Assembly (NCBI RefSeq): GCF_963678635.1
Contig: NC_087070.1
Span: 45,739,467-45,803,466 of the forward strand
Direction of reading: 5' to 3'
From: Symsagittifera roscoffensis
Lineage: Eukaryota > Xenacoelomorpha > Acoela > Convolutidae
DNA: 64,000 bases
Both the position numbers and the translations under genes were made by a program. Below are positions 57,301 through 63,545 of the stretch, in pieces. How positions within the stretch are numbered: the first letter of the stretch is position 1; each line of letters begins with the position of its first letter. The notes beneath the pieces are model-generated. The model was not told where the DNA came from and did no database searches. It saw only the letters and a list, made by a program, of their open reading frames with translations.

Positions 57301-60300
57301 TTAGTTCTTGTTCAACCTTTTCTTGAATATGAATCGGGATCCGGCGTCCTTTTTGTTGCAGTGCTTTGAAGTCATGTAGGAATTTGGTATGAACTACGTG
57401 GTTTTTTGACCGACCAATGCGTGTGCACAACCCCGGGTATGTTGATTTAACCCAATTTGTGATGGCCGTGTCCGATTGATCTGGTTCTGTAATGTAATTG
57501 ATTGACTTACCAGTTGGTTTTTCTTGTTGAAGATGAATGCCTAGTTGTGGTAGCAAATTTCGACCCAAGATGTTTGCCCGTTTATCATCCACCAACACAA
57601 ATGGCGCCGTGTTGATTGTCCACCCTCCTGATTCTATAGGGGCAATCAGCCTGCCGAACGCGGGAATTTTGTAACCATTGTAGCATACCATTCTATTAGC
57701 CTCGTCATTTTGATTGAGTTGAATACGACGAGCTCGTGGCACCGTATTTTCCAAAATGGCCGCTGTTTTGTTATTTACAAACGATGTTGGAGATCCTGTG
57801 TCTGCAATGAAGGTAATATTGTGTTTCCCAATTCTGACTCGGATGAGATGTCCTATTAAGTCGTTTGTTGATAAATTTCCTGTCGTTTCCTCTTCGAAAT
57901 GTACAGCATTTACGCTATTGTCCTCTGGATGTATGAGTTCCCACCCCGGAGCGACGTCCCCTGCTTGGAGGTAGTCAACATACGCCGCTATGTCGGTGTC
58001 CTGGATGTTTACTTCGGGATTTGTTTCTTCACTGATAGCATTAACGTTTGGGGAATTACAGAGTCTTGCGTAGTGTCCTCGTTTTGTGCATTTATTGCAA
58101 ATCTTGTCCTTTGCTGGACATTGTTGAAGGTGACCGGGTCCGAACGGATTACCACACTTAAAACAAGATTGTTTCCTGTCTCTATCTGGTCGTTGCGAGC
58201 TTCCCGGCTGTGATTGTCCTCGAACTCTGTTGTTACCTCTTCTGTTGTTACGGTAAGGGTCCCCACCTCGTCTTTGGATGAACCCAACTGGTTCGGTTTT
58301 TATGCCCGTCTGTTGAGAAGGAAATGACGAAGAACCCTGCTTGCGGATTTGGATTTGGTTTTCCAGTCCCTTTTCCCTGCGTATTGCATATTCGAACGCT
58401 TGCTCCGGGGTTTTGGTCTCAGCTAGTAAATCTTTTTGTACTTCATCATTTGTCATATTTGCTGTGAATAAGTCTCGGATAATTTCTGTTTCTAACGTGT
58501 TATTGTTGCAATTAGGACATTTGAAATTTCCTTTGATGACTAATTCCGTGAGACGGCAGTGGATCTGTTCCAGTGTTTCTGTTTTATTCTGCTTTCGTGT
58601 AAATGCCTCGTATCTGTCAAATGTAACATTACGGTCTTTAATGAAAAGATGTTCCAAACGATCCCAGAATGCTCTTGTTGATATTTCTTGTATCTTTAGG
58701 TCTGGGTAGTGTTGGTTCAAGCGTCTCTGACCTTCGTTACCTAGGCTTAGGTATATGTAGCTTCTGACTTTTATGTCGGCTTCCTCCCATGGTATTCCAT
58801 CCACGGTGGGTCCCAAATTGTCCAATTGGGCACATTGGTTATCCCATTGTATCTTTTTTTTCTTGATTACGTATGTTCCTGTCCCTGGTTTGTGCTTGAG
58901 TTTCCCCTTCTATAGGAAGTTCATAACCAGGTTCGTGCGGTTTTCTTATTGCAGGTGGATCTCGTAACAGCTTTTGTAGGTTTATGCCATCTTTTCCGAC
59001 AATTCCTAAGTAGAGTTGCTGGTTCCACTTCTCCCACTCTGTTGGCGGTTCCGCCGAGGCTTTTTGCCAGAATGGGGCGATACCTAGTAGGTTTTTTGTT
59101 GTGAGTGCTGGCTGCGCCATGTTATACCCTCAGCCGTTAGGTGAGGTATATACGGTGTAATCTCGATAGCCAAAGTCTATGCTTAATCGCTAACTAAGAA
59201 TTGGAATACGAATAGATTGAGAGCAACTTAAATTCAGTTTAGAAAGTTAAGTCTGATTCGAATCTGACCTCGAAATCATGAGAGAGACAGAGACTCATAA
59301 ATAACTATTGAATATGGTGTTAGGTTTAATAGGTACTTAATTTAGATCAGACTTCTATATAGTTCAGTTTACATAGTGTTACATAAGTATATATGGTTAG
59401 CACTTGGGATGGATGTAATGTTTTAGATAAACATAGTTCTAGTATATCCGAATGGATAACAGTTCATATTGGTATGTACTGTATCCGTATGGATAACATC
59501 GTTATTGGAGAGCGTAATTTGCCTCCCATTAGCAAATGAGAAAAGAATCGACCATTAAACTGTAGAAAAAATCAAACTTGAGCGTGAAGAGCGTTTAAGA
59601 TTTTCGACCTTGCGACCTAAATAAGACTTCACTTTGTTCACTGATGAATGCTGTTAATGAGATCTTAAGAAAAAGTGCTTTATCGGCACTAATATTTCAA
59701 AATTAAAGAATATATGAACCTAAATTATATCCAGAATCGCAACCTAAAACATCAGCAACTTTTTATGTTGGGCCATTAACCTTGCACAAGCCAGCCATGA
59801 CAGTGTGTTTGATAGCAACGTACAAAATGTACGACCACATTAAAAAAAACCGACCCCGTAGAAGTTAGCACGAGTAAAATTACAACACATGCGAAACGGA
59901 TCTTGGCAAAAATTGCGGTAGAAGGCAAGTGCAGCAATGCAAGCAAAAGGAAATCTCAAGTCGAACAAAATAGATATTCGAAAAAATGAAAAATTCAATT
60001 TCAAAAAATCAGTCAAAAAACCCTATGATTAGCATAAATAAAACTTTAAGTAACATTTACCCACCGGCCACTAAGTCGACAATACAAGGGTAGACGCCTA
60101 GCAAGCCAAAAACAAAAAAAAGACAAAATTAAATTGCCACAAACCGAAAGCATAATAATCGAGTGGAAAATGAAAAACGACTTCAGCAAAACTCTAATTG
60201 GCAATTGACAATATAACAGTCCGACTGTTAGCTATAAAAAAAATGGTTCCAATAAAAAAACCTTTTGAAATTAACATGCTTTTAACATGCGTTCGACATA

Positions 60301-62887
60301 TTCACTTTTTCCCGGAAAACAAATTTCATATACACTGAAAACAACTAAGGTCCGAACGGTATTCTAACCACAGACATAAGCGTGCAATGGCAAGCGCGTT
60401 CCTTCTAGTGAGAAGGAGCCCGAAAGTTGTTAAGGTCCTATTAAGCAAGTTCAATTTCGTGTAGATTTGTGAGAAAAGTTGTTTACGGGAAAAAGACTAG
60501 TTCACGAGTACATGACTTGCTCTCACAATAAAAAAATATTCGAAAACTGCGTTTCAAACTAACCGCAAAACACAAATCCAGTAACAAACAAAATGATTTA
60601 AGTAAACCATTGAAGATCAACGAGTCTAACTGGAACAAACTCCGTCAAAATTTTTCACGCCGCAATTTGTAGACGAAAAAACAATTTGACCTCCCACTAA
60701 ACACGAAATGACAAACATAGCCAATAGACAGTTAAAAAAGAGTCAATAAACGCAAAAAAAAACAAAAAAAAGACCAAGAAACGAAGAAAAATTTTGTCGA
60801 ATTTCAAACAAAAAAAAAATAACCTTAAAGCTCTTTGAATTTTATGGCCTAAAATCTTTTCCAAGAGTAATATATAACTGGCACTTTTTTGCTAAAATTA
60901 CTCCGATTTGAGAAAAATATATTATAAGGAAAAGTTTTTATTCCACTGGCAAATCTAAAAATTAAGTTCAACTAGAAATCGATAACTTCTTTTTTCGCGC
61001 CTTTTAAGCTTTCATAATGAACTTGGATTGAACTCAAAAACTGCACATATACCTAAAGACATTCAAAAGTGCATTTATAAGTACGAATGCACTTCTTTTG
61101 TTACTAGAGCACGCATTTTAAGACTTTTCCTGAAAAAAAAACATCACGACCTATACTTCGTTCATCGACTCTTAGGAAAATAATCATAATAAAAATAAAC
61201 CATCTACTAACCCGGAAAGAACAAGAATGCTCCCAAAACAGCCTTCTGATTAGATGTCAGTGACTTTCTGATAATCAATTTCATCTGTTCGTCTAGTTCA
61301 AAAAATTGGAAGAAATTCGACAACTGAATGAAGGAGTCGAAATCCTGGATGGGCGACTGAGCCGTAATCGTACTCATTCCTGTAGACTCAGTCAGTTCAG
61401 TAGTGTCAACCTACAAGTATGTACAACATTATTAAATGTTAACTTTGATGTTATCCATTTCACCCAAGATCACTGTTTACTTCAGTTATTAAGAGGCAGG
61501 GTAAAAAAAATCGTGGGTTACGCCATGCACGGTACAAACAATGGAACATTTTTTGATGTTTACTAAAATAGGGAAACAAAACGAAAGGTTCCGAAGTACA
61601 GCTTCCATCAATCTATTCAAATTACAATTTATGACTTTATATTTGAAACTTAACCTATCAAATAAAAAAACAGTATCAATCAAACTTAATGACTTCTTTT
61701 TAATTTATGATATTGCTGAAGAACATTTTATACAAATTTATATTACCTCAAAAGCCGTTTCTTGTGCGATATGAAATAAATTGAACTTGAAGTCCTTGTT
61801 TGATGAGTGAGAAAGAAACTCCAGCTGCTCAAGCAGATCCGAGGCATCCATCGGTTCTTGGAACAACTCTTCACGTTGATACTTCGGCTCATAGAGCTCC
61901 CATATATTCTGGTACAACTCGTTGCATTTCCTAAGACGCTCGTACTGGTGTTTTAGAACACTAAGCTGTGCTCTGTTCGGGTTATTCGACGTGAGATGTA
62001 GTTCATCGTCCAGTTCCATGGGATCTTCGTTTGGTTCCTGAGATCTTTTCAGAAATGCATTTACAGTATCTAGAACTTGGAAGCAAGTGAAGATGTCAAG
62101 ATGCTCATATGTCGATACTAGGTTCAGGTTTTCAAGAACGAAAGTCGCGCTGCTCAGTTGTGAGAAAGATTGTGCCAGAAAGTCTCCGAGGCTTTCATTG
62201 AGAAGATCTGGTTTCGCAAGCGTGTCGACTATTCGCGTGGACACCAGAATGTCCTTTTGCCGAGCACCCGAGAGATCCGAGAAGGCAAAGTGGTAAGGTA
62301 CAGAGAGACGAGAGATGTCGCCGGATAGAACGTCGAGGAGCAGCACCTGGTCCGGATTGTGGAAGGGATCTTGATTGGGATTGTAGAGCAATACCGAGTT
62401 TCTAAAAAAACACATCATCAATAGATAATAACTAAAAATGCTTCCAAAAATCATCCAATAAAACTGATTCACGGCAAATGGAAATCATGATAATTTAGAT
62501 TCTTTGCGCGACAAGCGGCTATTGATCATCATTTTCGTCGTCGATGAAAAATTCGGCATCATTATATTCATCTTTATCAATTTTATATTCATCTAACTTT
62601 GACACGTTGAAAGCAGCTGCTCTATGTCCCATTTTCATCGGCCATACTTCCACTATGGCTCTCTTAGTTGCATGAATGACAAGAAACAGAGCATGACTTT
62701 TATTCTTCCGACTCGTTCTCTTCTTGTGCATGTGAGGGGCTGAGTTAGATGCGACATACCAAGCCAGTCTTGCATTTCGATATCCTTTGAATACTCGAAT
62801 CACCAGGCCTCTCATGACATCTACTAGCATCACGCGGCTAAGGTTATCCGCAATTGCAACTAGAACAACAAGAGAGAATTTCAATTG
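47782..62887 (-). CDS. RAB3GAP2: RAB3GAP2, Rab3 GAP non-catalytic subunit (C-terminal part, 7 exons)
   Basis: Exons (5' to 3'): 62887-62598, 62401-61747, 61410-61212, 51548-51406, 50827-49749, 49345-49156, 48327-47782. All junctions are GT-AG and every phase matches, giving 1033 codons plus stop. Vertebrate RAB3GAP2 is close to 1,390 residues, so about 350 N-terminal residues lie beyond 64000. The strongest identity is in exon 1: 'VFKGYRNARLAWY', 'FLVIHATKRAIVEVWPM' and 'AAFNVSK', the end of the N-terminal beta-propeller. RAB3GAP2 pairs with RAB3GAP1 and acts on Rab3 as a GAP and Rab18 as a GEF at the ER, with roles in neurotransmission and autophagy (family knowledge). The rest is mostly helical, as expected. 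Intron 3 is 9.7 kb because it holds a young LTR retrotransposon and M1 copies. Confidence 0.87.
48328..49155 (-). other. RAB3GAP2 intron 6
   Basis: 828-bp intron between GTAAGT and TTTCAG. It contains nothing recognisable; the plus frame 48743-48964 has no support. Confidence 0.6.
49156..49345 (-). CDS. RAB3GAP2: RAB3GAP2 exon 6
   Basis: Acceptor GATACAG|G; the one-base start completes an Arg codon left open by exon 5. Encodes 'LLSVLGLSAKCNLFRLTCG' and 'HAFSQLLHSFPLTSSRDAD', ending GAT GCG|GTAAGT, in phase with exon 7. The higher GC than the flanks also marks it as coding. The overlapping plus frame (49070-49339) is its shadow. Confidence 0.75.
49749..50827 (-). CDS. RAB3GAP2: RAB3GAP2 exon 5
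   Basis: Acceptor CATCCCATTTCAG|GAC, donor CCG AG|GTTTGG (phase 2; a usable but not strong donor). 359 codons. Notable stretches: 'LHLHSLVSWMLETPRKS', 'WFKLSYDIELFNLLIYRLED', 'SRPN'-type linker, 'AEYKLMSSNKSS', 'TAHLLWSKMFHRLVLAIWD' and 'ALEAILDFALQLFDEVLL'. It is helical with an acidic linker near residues 20-30 (KSHEVEADQKGDEDEVK). In-frame sequence runs past the donor to a stop at 49730, so a read-through isoform would end 6 codons later. Confidence 0.85.
50910..51305 (+). mobile_element. M1 element copy in RAB3GAP2 intron 4
   Basis: Left end 'ACATACAGTGGCAAAAGAGTC', inner 'TGATAAAATTAACACAATTTG' and 'TCGATCACGTTTTTCAAG', right end 'GACCTATATGATAGTC' then CGTGCATCGCTC. It nearly fills the intron (51405-50828). 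Confidence 0.75.
51406..51548 (-). CDS. RAB3GAP2: RAB3GAP2 exon 4
   Basis: Acceptor TTAATTCAG|TG: the two bases complete the Val codon begun by the last G of exon 3. Encodes 'LKGETKVDCLLSLLSAEPH' and 'LLDLLLAHWLSEEKLLDNY', ending CAG|GTAATT in phase 0. The phase fit across a 9.7-kb intron supports the gene model. Confidence 0.82.
51740..51896 (+). mobile_element. M1 copy, left part, split by LTR element
   Basis: 'TGATAAAATTAACACAATTTG' and 'ACTGGATCAATAGG' are M1 marks. The copy stops at 51896 with TTCGTT and resumes at 59499 with TCGTTATTGGAGAGCG, 'TTTGCCTCCCATTAGCAAATG' and 'AAGACTTCACTTTGTTCACTGATG' (to about 59645). Confidence 0.7.
51897..52275 (-). repeat. 3' LTR of young Ty3/gypsy element
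   Basis: 379 bp, plus-strand ends TGTTATACCC and GTATGGATAACA. The GGATAAC motif occurs three times near its right end. Identical to the other LTR except at 51947. Confidence 0.97.
52276..52290 (-). promoter_or_regulatory. Polypurine tract
   Basis: Minus strand AAGAAACAAGGGGAA immediately precedes the 3' LTR: 14 of 15 bases are purines, as expected for the plus-strand primer. Confidence 0.8.
52305..53534 (-). CDS. Third frame of young element, unknown function
   Basis: The frame is open from just after a TGA at 53537-53535 to the stop at 52305 (about 410 codons) and overlaps the last 50 codons of gag-pol in the -1 frame. It has no early ATG. Content: basic start ('NVEELIRQTTIRRKLG'), then Ser/Thr/Pro/Lys-rich low-complexity sequence ('RSTRTKTSALALKFGNAIP', 'SPKTS'-like repeats) and a Gln/Lys-rich end. 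No signal peptide, membrane segment or cysteine pattern, so it is not an envelope. It could be a C-terminal extension of pol made by -1 frameshifting at GGGAAAA (53480-53474), or pol cut by an indel in the G7A5 run. I do not recognise a family. Confidence 0.6.
   Translation of the reverse strand, partial: TNWLKIPNEENSRPWKPGGKNSTATTSPKRKPPKNVEELIRQTTIRRKLGHDRIHRIIPTTAKAPTTKTQTSTKNLKSPSRKDQGSPNKIRKEANKNIEFECDTSISISSDDSIIQELRQSPQMPPAKKVDRKTTPPQDTNASKKSQSSVPNRRSTRTKTSALALKFGNAIPINTITKSTPVNEVCLITVQKDKTEPTGQTITVQESSTDIECIEIESGDKTPCQSSEKTPEQMRVTESCEGTGGPTEAVYEPIHTVRTPTKSHTHTASPQSSPRTNFASGLDTSTTSLSPNNPQQRAISSRYVIGRSNETSCSPDKSFIDNFNDAMKILQSISPPKNSMTFQREYEKQERPTKRTSKYANEENNNKPSTTQTPQTSSEAYTQQISKLSLDGNDPKTSHKDATDNSKDI
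53387..58825 (-). CDS. Gag-Pol polyprotein of young Ty3/gypsy element
   Basis: 1812 codons, no stop. The frame has no ATG at its start (58825 is TTG), so expression depends on the upstream gag frame. Residues about 1-200 are gag. Two zinc knuckles follow at 221-236 (CX2CX7HX3C) and 243-256 (CX2CX4HX4C). Protease 'ADTGSPTSFV' at 341-350. Reverse transcriptase about 505-720 with 'FSTIDLRYAYSQL' and 'FAFLDDILIIS' (catalytic LDD at 657-659). RNase H about 803-930 with 'VCDAS' and 'ITDHQALV'. Integrase in the second half: zinc site H-H-C-C ('HLTHPGQGSM', 'CKECRTKGK'), then D, D, E at 'QLDFAGPL', 'IRCDQAQGF' and 'MGMVERLIRTLK'. A long Ser/Asn/His-rich linker separates RNase H from integrase. All catalytic residues are present. 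Confidence 0.95.
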   Translation of the reverse strand: MDNLGPTVDGIPWEEADIKVRSYIYLSLGNEGQRRLNQHYPDLKIQEISTRAFWDRLEHLFIKDRNVTFDRYEAFTRKQNKTETLEQIHCRLTELVIKGNFKCPNCNNNTLETEIIRDLFTANMTNDEVQKDLLAETKTPEQAFEYAIRREKGLENQIQIRKQGSSSFPSQQTGIKTEPVGFIQRRGGDPYRNNRRGNNRVRGQSQPGSSQRPDRDRKQSCFKCGNPFGPGHLQQCPAKDKICNKCTKRGHYARLCNSPNVNAISEETNPEVNIQDTDIAAYVDYLQAGDVAPGWELIHPEDNSVNAVHFEEETTGNLSTNDLIGHLIRVRIGKHNITFIADTGSPTSFVNNKTAAILENTVPRARRIQLNQNDEANRMVCYNGYKIPAFGRLIAPIESGGWTINTAPFVLVDDKRANILGRNLLPQLGIHLQQEKPTGKSINYITEPDQSDTAITNWVKSTYPGLCTRIGRSKNHVVHTKFLHDFKALQQKGRRIPIHIQEKVEQELKSLIDQGHIVKLDSCSDKQFISPIVITVKKDYSIKLAMDSKQINKAIHKNKYQMPNIDVLLDNVAQSAQEGTGKPGTKYFSTIDLRYAYSQLKLDEKTKTQCNFSIIGGQATGTYQFQTEFYGLTDMPAEFQKAIDLTLNNEKDTFAFLDDILIISHGTKEQHTNKLKKVLDKLDQENMAISLNKCKFGCKEVEWLGFIINEYGTIPLHKKTEAITNLQHPKTFKQLKSFMGSIHHLNKFIPNLAQLCTPLRPLLSSSSKFHFMWNQKHEEAFQTILTAVRNITENRHFVSNRETRVVCDASCEGIGAALEQETPDRWATVAYASRFLNACENKYSVNELELLAAVWAIDHFKYYLYGRRFTLITDHQALVSALNSNKSNKTYQSRLTRWIDRLIPFDFDIKHLSGGKMGLIDYISRHPVGKPQPPAYWDEHFVVALIDDFISCLEFQDSTIANIEMNENPNGFKHTAQLDRNENSNRSNSHTKETQCTVNDHSLTNSHSLSHSKISNYSNLSQSHPILSKFYSINSYSCNQPSIEKARKEETSFINQQVYPKLTPPDPVTDKMSRQLQTGMSLPPFKRIMRKCHSGQQTNLSIPPTKITSLNELSDEPGRSTLSFSDVRYQIIPSKDSFTFTRKSDQICQTDPPEEQTECQAISMEDEDVPLFRKNLRKALDVEFIAAATKRDRNLQPLINMIRNQKWEQIKACYGPYFYNVRNRLSVRDNVLLYDDRVVIPKQLRQIILDSIHLTHPGQGSMLEAAKHIWYPFLHRDIVTAAQNCKECRTKGKNLRVISGKKHYTNLDAVVEPNEEIQLDFAGPLPDENNKDVYILVGVDRFSRFPYAKVVTNNKADTIIRFMPTHLVNQGVPRNIRCDQAQGFRAKKFRIYCKSNNIKLIFAPVDDHRSMGMVERLIRTLKTRLSIMKIDKNNVPYKLASDVAELIKTLRITPHATTKITPFEAHYGRKPNTPLTNICTTPKISSLSWENTKLWCLDEKMLTKPALTPEAIWNRETNSEDELSVVYKQTYLPEPSCEPAGPSSQAVRSKTLGQTPHRQTPSETKKQISLADTDEDELFDQALLRKFPIGAHLPLNNIPYDLQKVKRSFLAENPKHDIANIRTRKPIRWLTQQEKHRIERAPLVFLKDRFKGPQKTIDPALGKRIEQVARKSGTIARKTKNPGVFGPQFKVIENGSIINYSPHTAWVREDGKQPSVIRHDGLAFVPDPRVYGKCRPAQLKDFVAYKHLPRAKSRILDKDINQNEPTGSKFPTKKTVDHGNRGGKTQQQQQAQNGNHPRMSRNLFDKQPSDGN
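53474..53480 (-). promoter_or_regulatory. Candidate -1 frameshift heptamer GGGAAAA
   Basis: In the pol frame the codons are GGG GGA AAA ACT; G GGA AAA has the X XXY YYZ form. A -1 slip here moves exactly into the open third frame. The run is G7A5 (53484-53473). No strong GC hairpin is visible within 10 nt downstream, which weakens the case. Confidence 0.4.
58839..59120 (-). CDS. N-terminal Gag frame of young element
   Basis: 93 codons from ATG at 59120 ('MAQPALTTKN') to TAA at 58839. Contains 'PTEWEKWNQQLYLGIVGKD', a helical Gag-like start. The rest of gag is in the +1 frame of the following ORF; the two frames overlap around an A8 run (58861-58854), after which this frame has only six more codons. 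The ATG uses the last base of the 5' LTR. Either a +1 shift is programmed there or one A has been gained or lost relative to a single long gag-pol frame. Confidence 0.8.
   Translation of the reverse strand: MAQPALTTKNLLGIAPFWQKASAEPPTEWEKWNQQLYLGIVGKDGINLQKLLRDPPAIRKPHEPGYELPIEGETQAQTRDRNIRNQEKKDTMG
59101..59119 (-). promoter_or_regulatory. tRNA primer-binding site overlapping gag start
   Basis: Immediately after the 5' LTR the minus strand reads TGGCGCAGCCAGCACTCAC. TGGCGCAG is the start of the tRNA-Ser-type primer site known from several gypsy elements. The first two bases are also the TG of the gag ATG. Confidence 0.7.
59120..59498 (-). repeat. 5' LTR of young Ty3/gypsy element
   Basis: 379 bp, same ends as the 3' LTR, C at 59170 where the other has T. 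Promoter elements were not assigned. Confidence 0.97.
59504..60714. other. RAB3GAP2 intron 3, repeat remnants
   Basis: 59499-59645 is the right half of the split M1 copy. 60340-60545 carries R4 marks ('TTGTTTACGGGAAAAAGACTA', 'CTTGCTCTCACAATA'). The rest (59650-60340) has no recognised partner and no coding character. Confidence 0.5.
60715..61180 (+). mobile_element. M1 element copy in RAB3GAP2 intron 3
   Basis: Left 'AGCCAATAGACAGTTAAAAA' with GAGTCAATAAACGCAA, right 'CACGACCTATAC' then TTCGTTCATCGACTC. About 466 bp between and including the inverted ends. Right end only about 30 bp from exon 3. Confidence 0.78.
61212..61410 (-). CDS. RAB3GAP2: RAB3GAP2 exon 3
   Basis: Acceptor ACTTGTAG|GTT, donor CCG G|GTTAGT. 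66 codons plus one base: 'VDTTELTESTGMSTITAQS', then 'FIQLSNFFQFFELDEQMKL' and 'LTSNQKAVLGAFLFFP'. Too short from its own ATG to stand out as an ORF; found by splice phase with exons 2 and 4. The plus frame 61306-61566 is its shadow. Confidence 0.8.
61747..62401 (-). CDS. RAB3GAP2: RAB3GAP2 exon 2
   Basis: Acceptor GTTTTTTTAG|A completes the Lys codon opened by exon 1; donor TTT GAG|GTAATA. 218 codons. Starts 'NSVLLYNPNQ' and 'VLLLDVLSGDISRLSVPYHF', the last propeller strands, matching the family order after the FNVGK-type motif; continues with helices 'RTQ'-free but Glu/Leu rich, e.g. 'HEYERLRKC'-like 'LKHQYERLRKCNELYQNIW'. Confidence 0.87.
62598..62887 (-). CDS. RAB3GAP2: RAB3GAP2 exon 1 of this window
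   Basis: Acceptor AATTACCCAG|CAA, donor TCA AA|GTTAGA. 96 codons plus two bases: 'VAIADNLSRVMLVDVMRG', 'VFKGYRNARLAWY', a Lys/Arg-rich loop, then 'ALFLVIHATKRAIVEVWPM' and 'AAFNVS'. This is the best-conserved part of the gene. The frame stays open past the donor to 62519 with an acidic tail that is intronic. Confidence 0.85.
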
Positions 62888-62934
62888 CTGGGTAATTTTA
62901 ACAGAGGGCGAAGCTGCACTTCACTGACAAGCAA

Positions 62935-63415
62935 CAAAACATAGCCAACAGACAGTTGGAAAGAGTCAATGAACGCAATATAAAAAAAGGTACTGAATTG
63001 ATTTTAGAAAAAAAATCTCAACTTTCGATTTTGCGAGAAAAAAATAGATGGCCTTAAAGCTCTTTGAATATCTAGAACGATTGATGATTCACCCTTTTTC
63101 GATAAAGGTAACCCTATTTTAGAAAACTGGATCAAATGGTAAATTTTTTGGGACATCTGATAATTAAATACCATTTTCGAAATAAAAGTCAATCAGGTTT
63201 TTCGCAACCTTTACACTTTTGCAGTTCGATAATAAATTTTGTCTTCTATTCAACAAAGGAAATGAACTTAACTTGAAAACAAATCAAAAGTCAAGCAGCG
63301 AAGAGCAAATTTGAGCCTAAACAAGTTTTGAGTTTTTTCCTGAAAAAAAAATGAAAAAAAAAATCATCGCGACCTATATAAGAGTCTGAACTACGTTCAT
63401 CGACTCTCAAAAACG
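62935..63415 (+). mobile_element. M1 element, reference copy
   Basis: Left CATAGCCAACAGACAGTTGG then GAGTCAATGAACGCAA; right CCTATATAAGAGTC, GAACTACGTTCATCGACTC. GAGTCAATGAACG and CGTTCATCGACTC are inverted repeats (12 of 13), so the element is a MITE-like DNA transposon derivative of about 450 bp between the inverted ends. It lies upstream of RAB3GAP2 exon 1, preceded at 62908 by an R2-like GGGCGAAGCTGCACTTC piece. Confidence 0.8.
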
Positions 63416-63459
63416 GCAAAGTGAGCGCTCAAAAAATCAACGAAAATACAAAAATAAGT

Positions 63460-63545
63460 CTTCAGAAATTTTGCGACACCTGGGATCGAACAGGAGTCAT
63501 ATTCTCTCAGTCGCAGATTTTACCACTTGAACACTTGCAGTGATG
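63460..63545 (-). repeat. tRNA-like sequence, SINE or tRNA pseudogene
   Basis: The minus strand has an A-box-like GTTCAAGTGGTAAAATC, an anticodon-arm-like CTGCGACTGAGAGA and a B box TGTTCGATCCC followed by AGGTGTCG. T- and D-arm positions are plausible but the acceptor ends do not pair well, so a working tRNA is unlikely. Confidence 0.5.

Larger units (their letters stand above)
51897..59498 (-). mobile_element. Young Ty3/gypsy LTR retrotransposon
   Basis: 7602 bp with 379-bp LTRs (51897-52275, 59120-59498), ends TG...CA, one mismatch between LTRs (T51947 versus C59170), and a 5-bp target duplication TCGTT at 51892-51896 and 59499-59503. Interior on the minus strand: gag start (59120), gag-pol (58825-53387), a third frame to 52305, and a polypurine tract next to the 3' LTR. 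Domain order protease, RT, RNase H, integrase is that of Ty3/gypsy. Catalytic residues are intact. It sits in RAB3GAP2 intron 3 in sense orientation. Base composition (GC about 45%) and codon use differ from the AT-rich surroundings. Confidence 0.97.

Noticed and set aside
63460-63545. Functional tRNA gene
   Set aside because: A and B boxes are present, but the acceptor stem does not pair convincingly.
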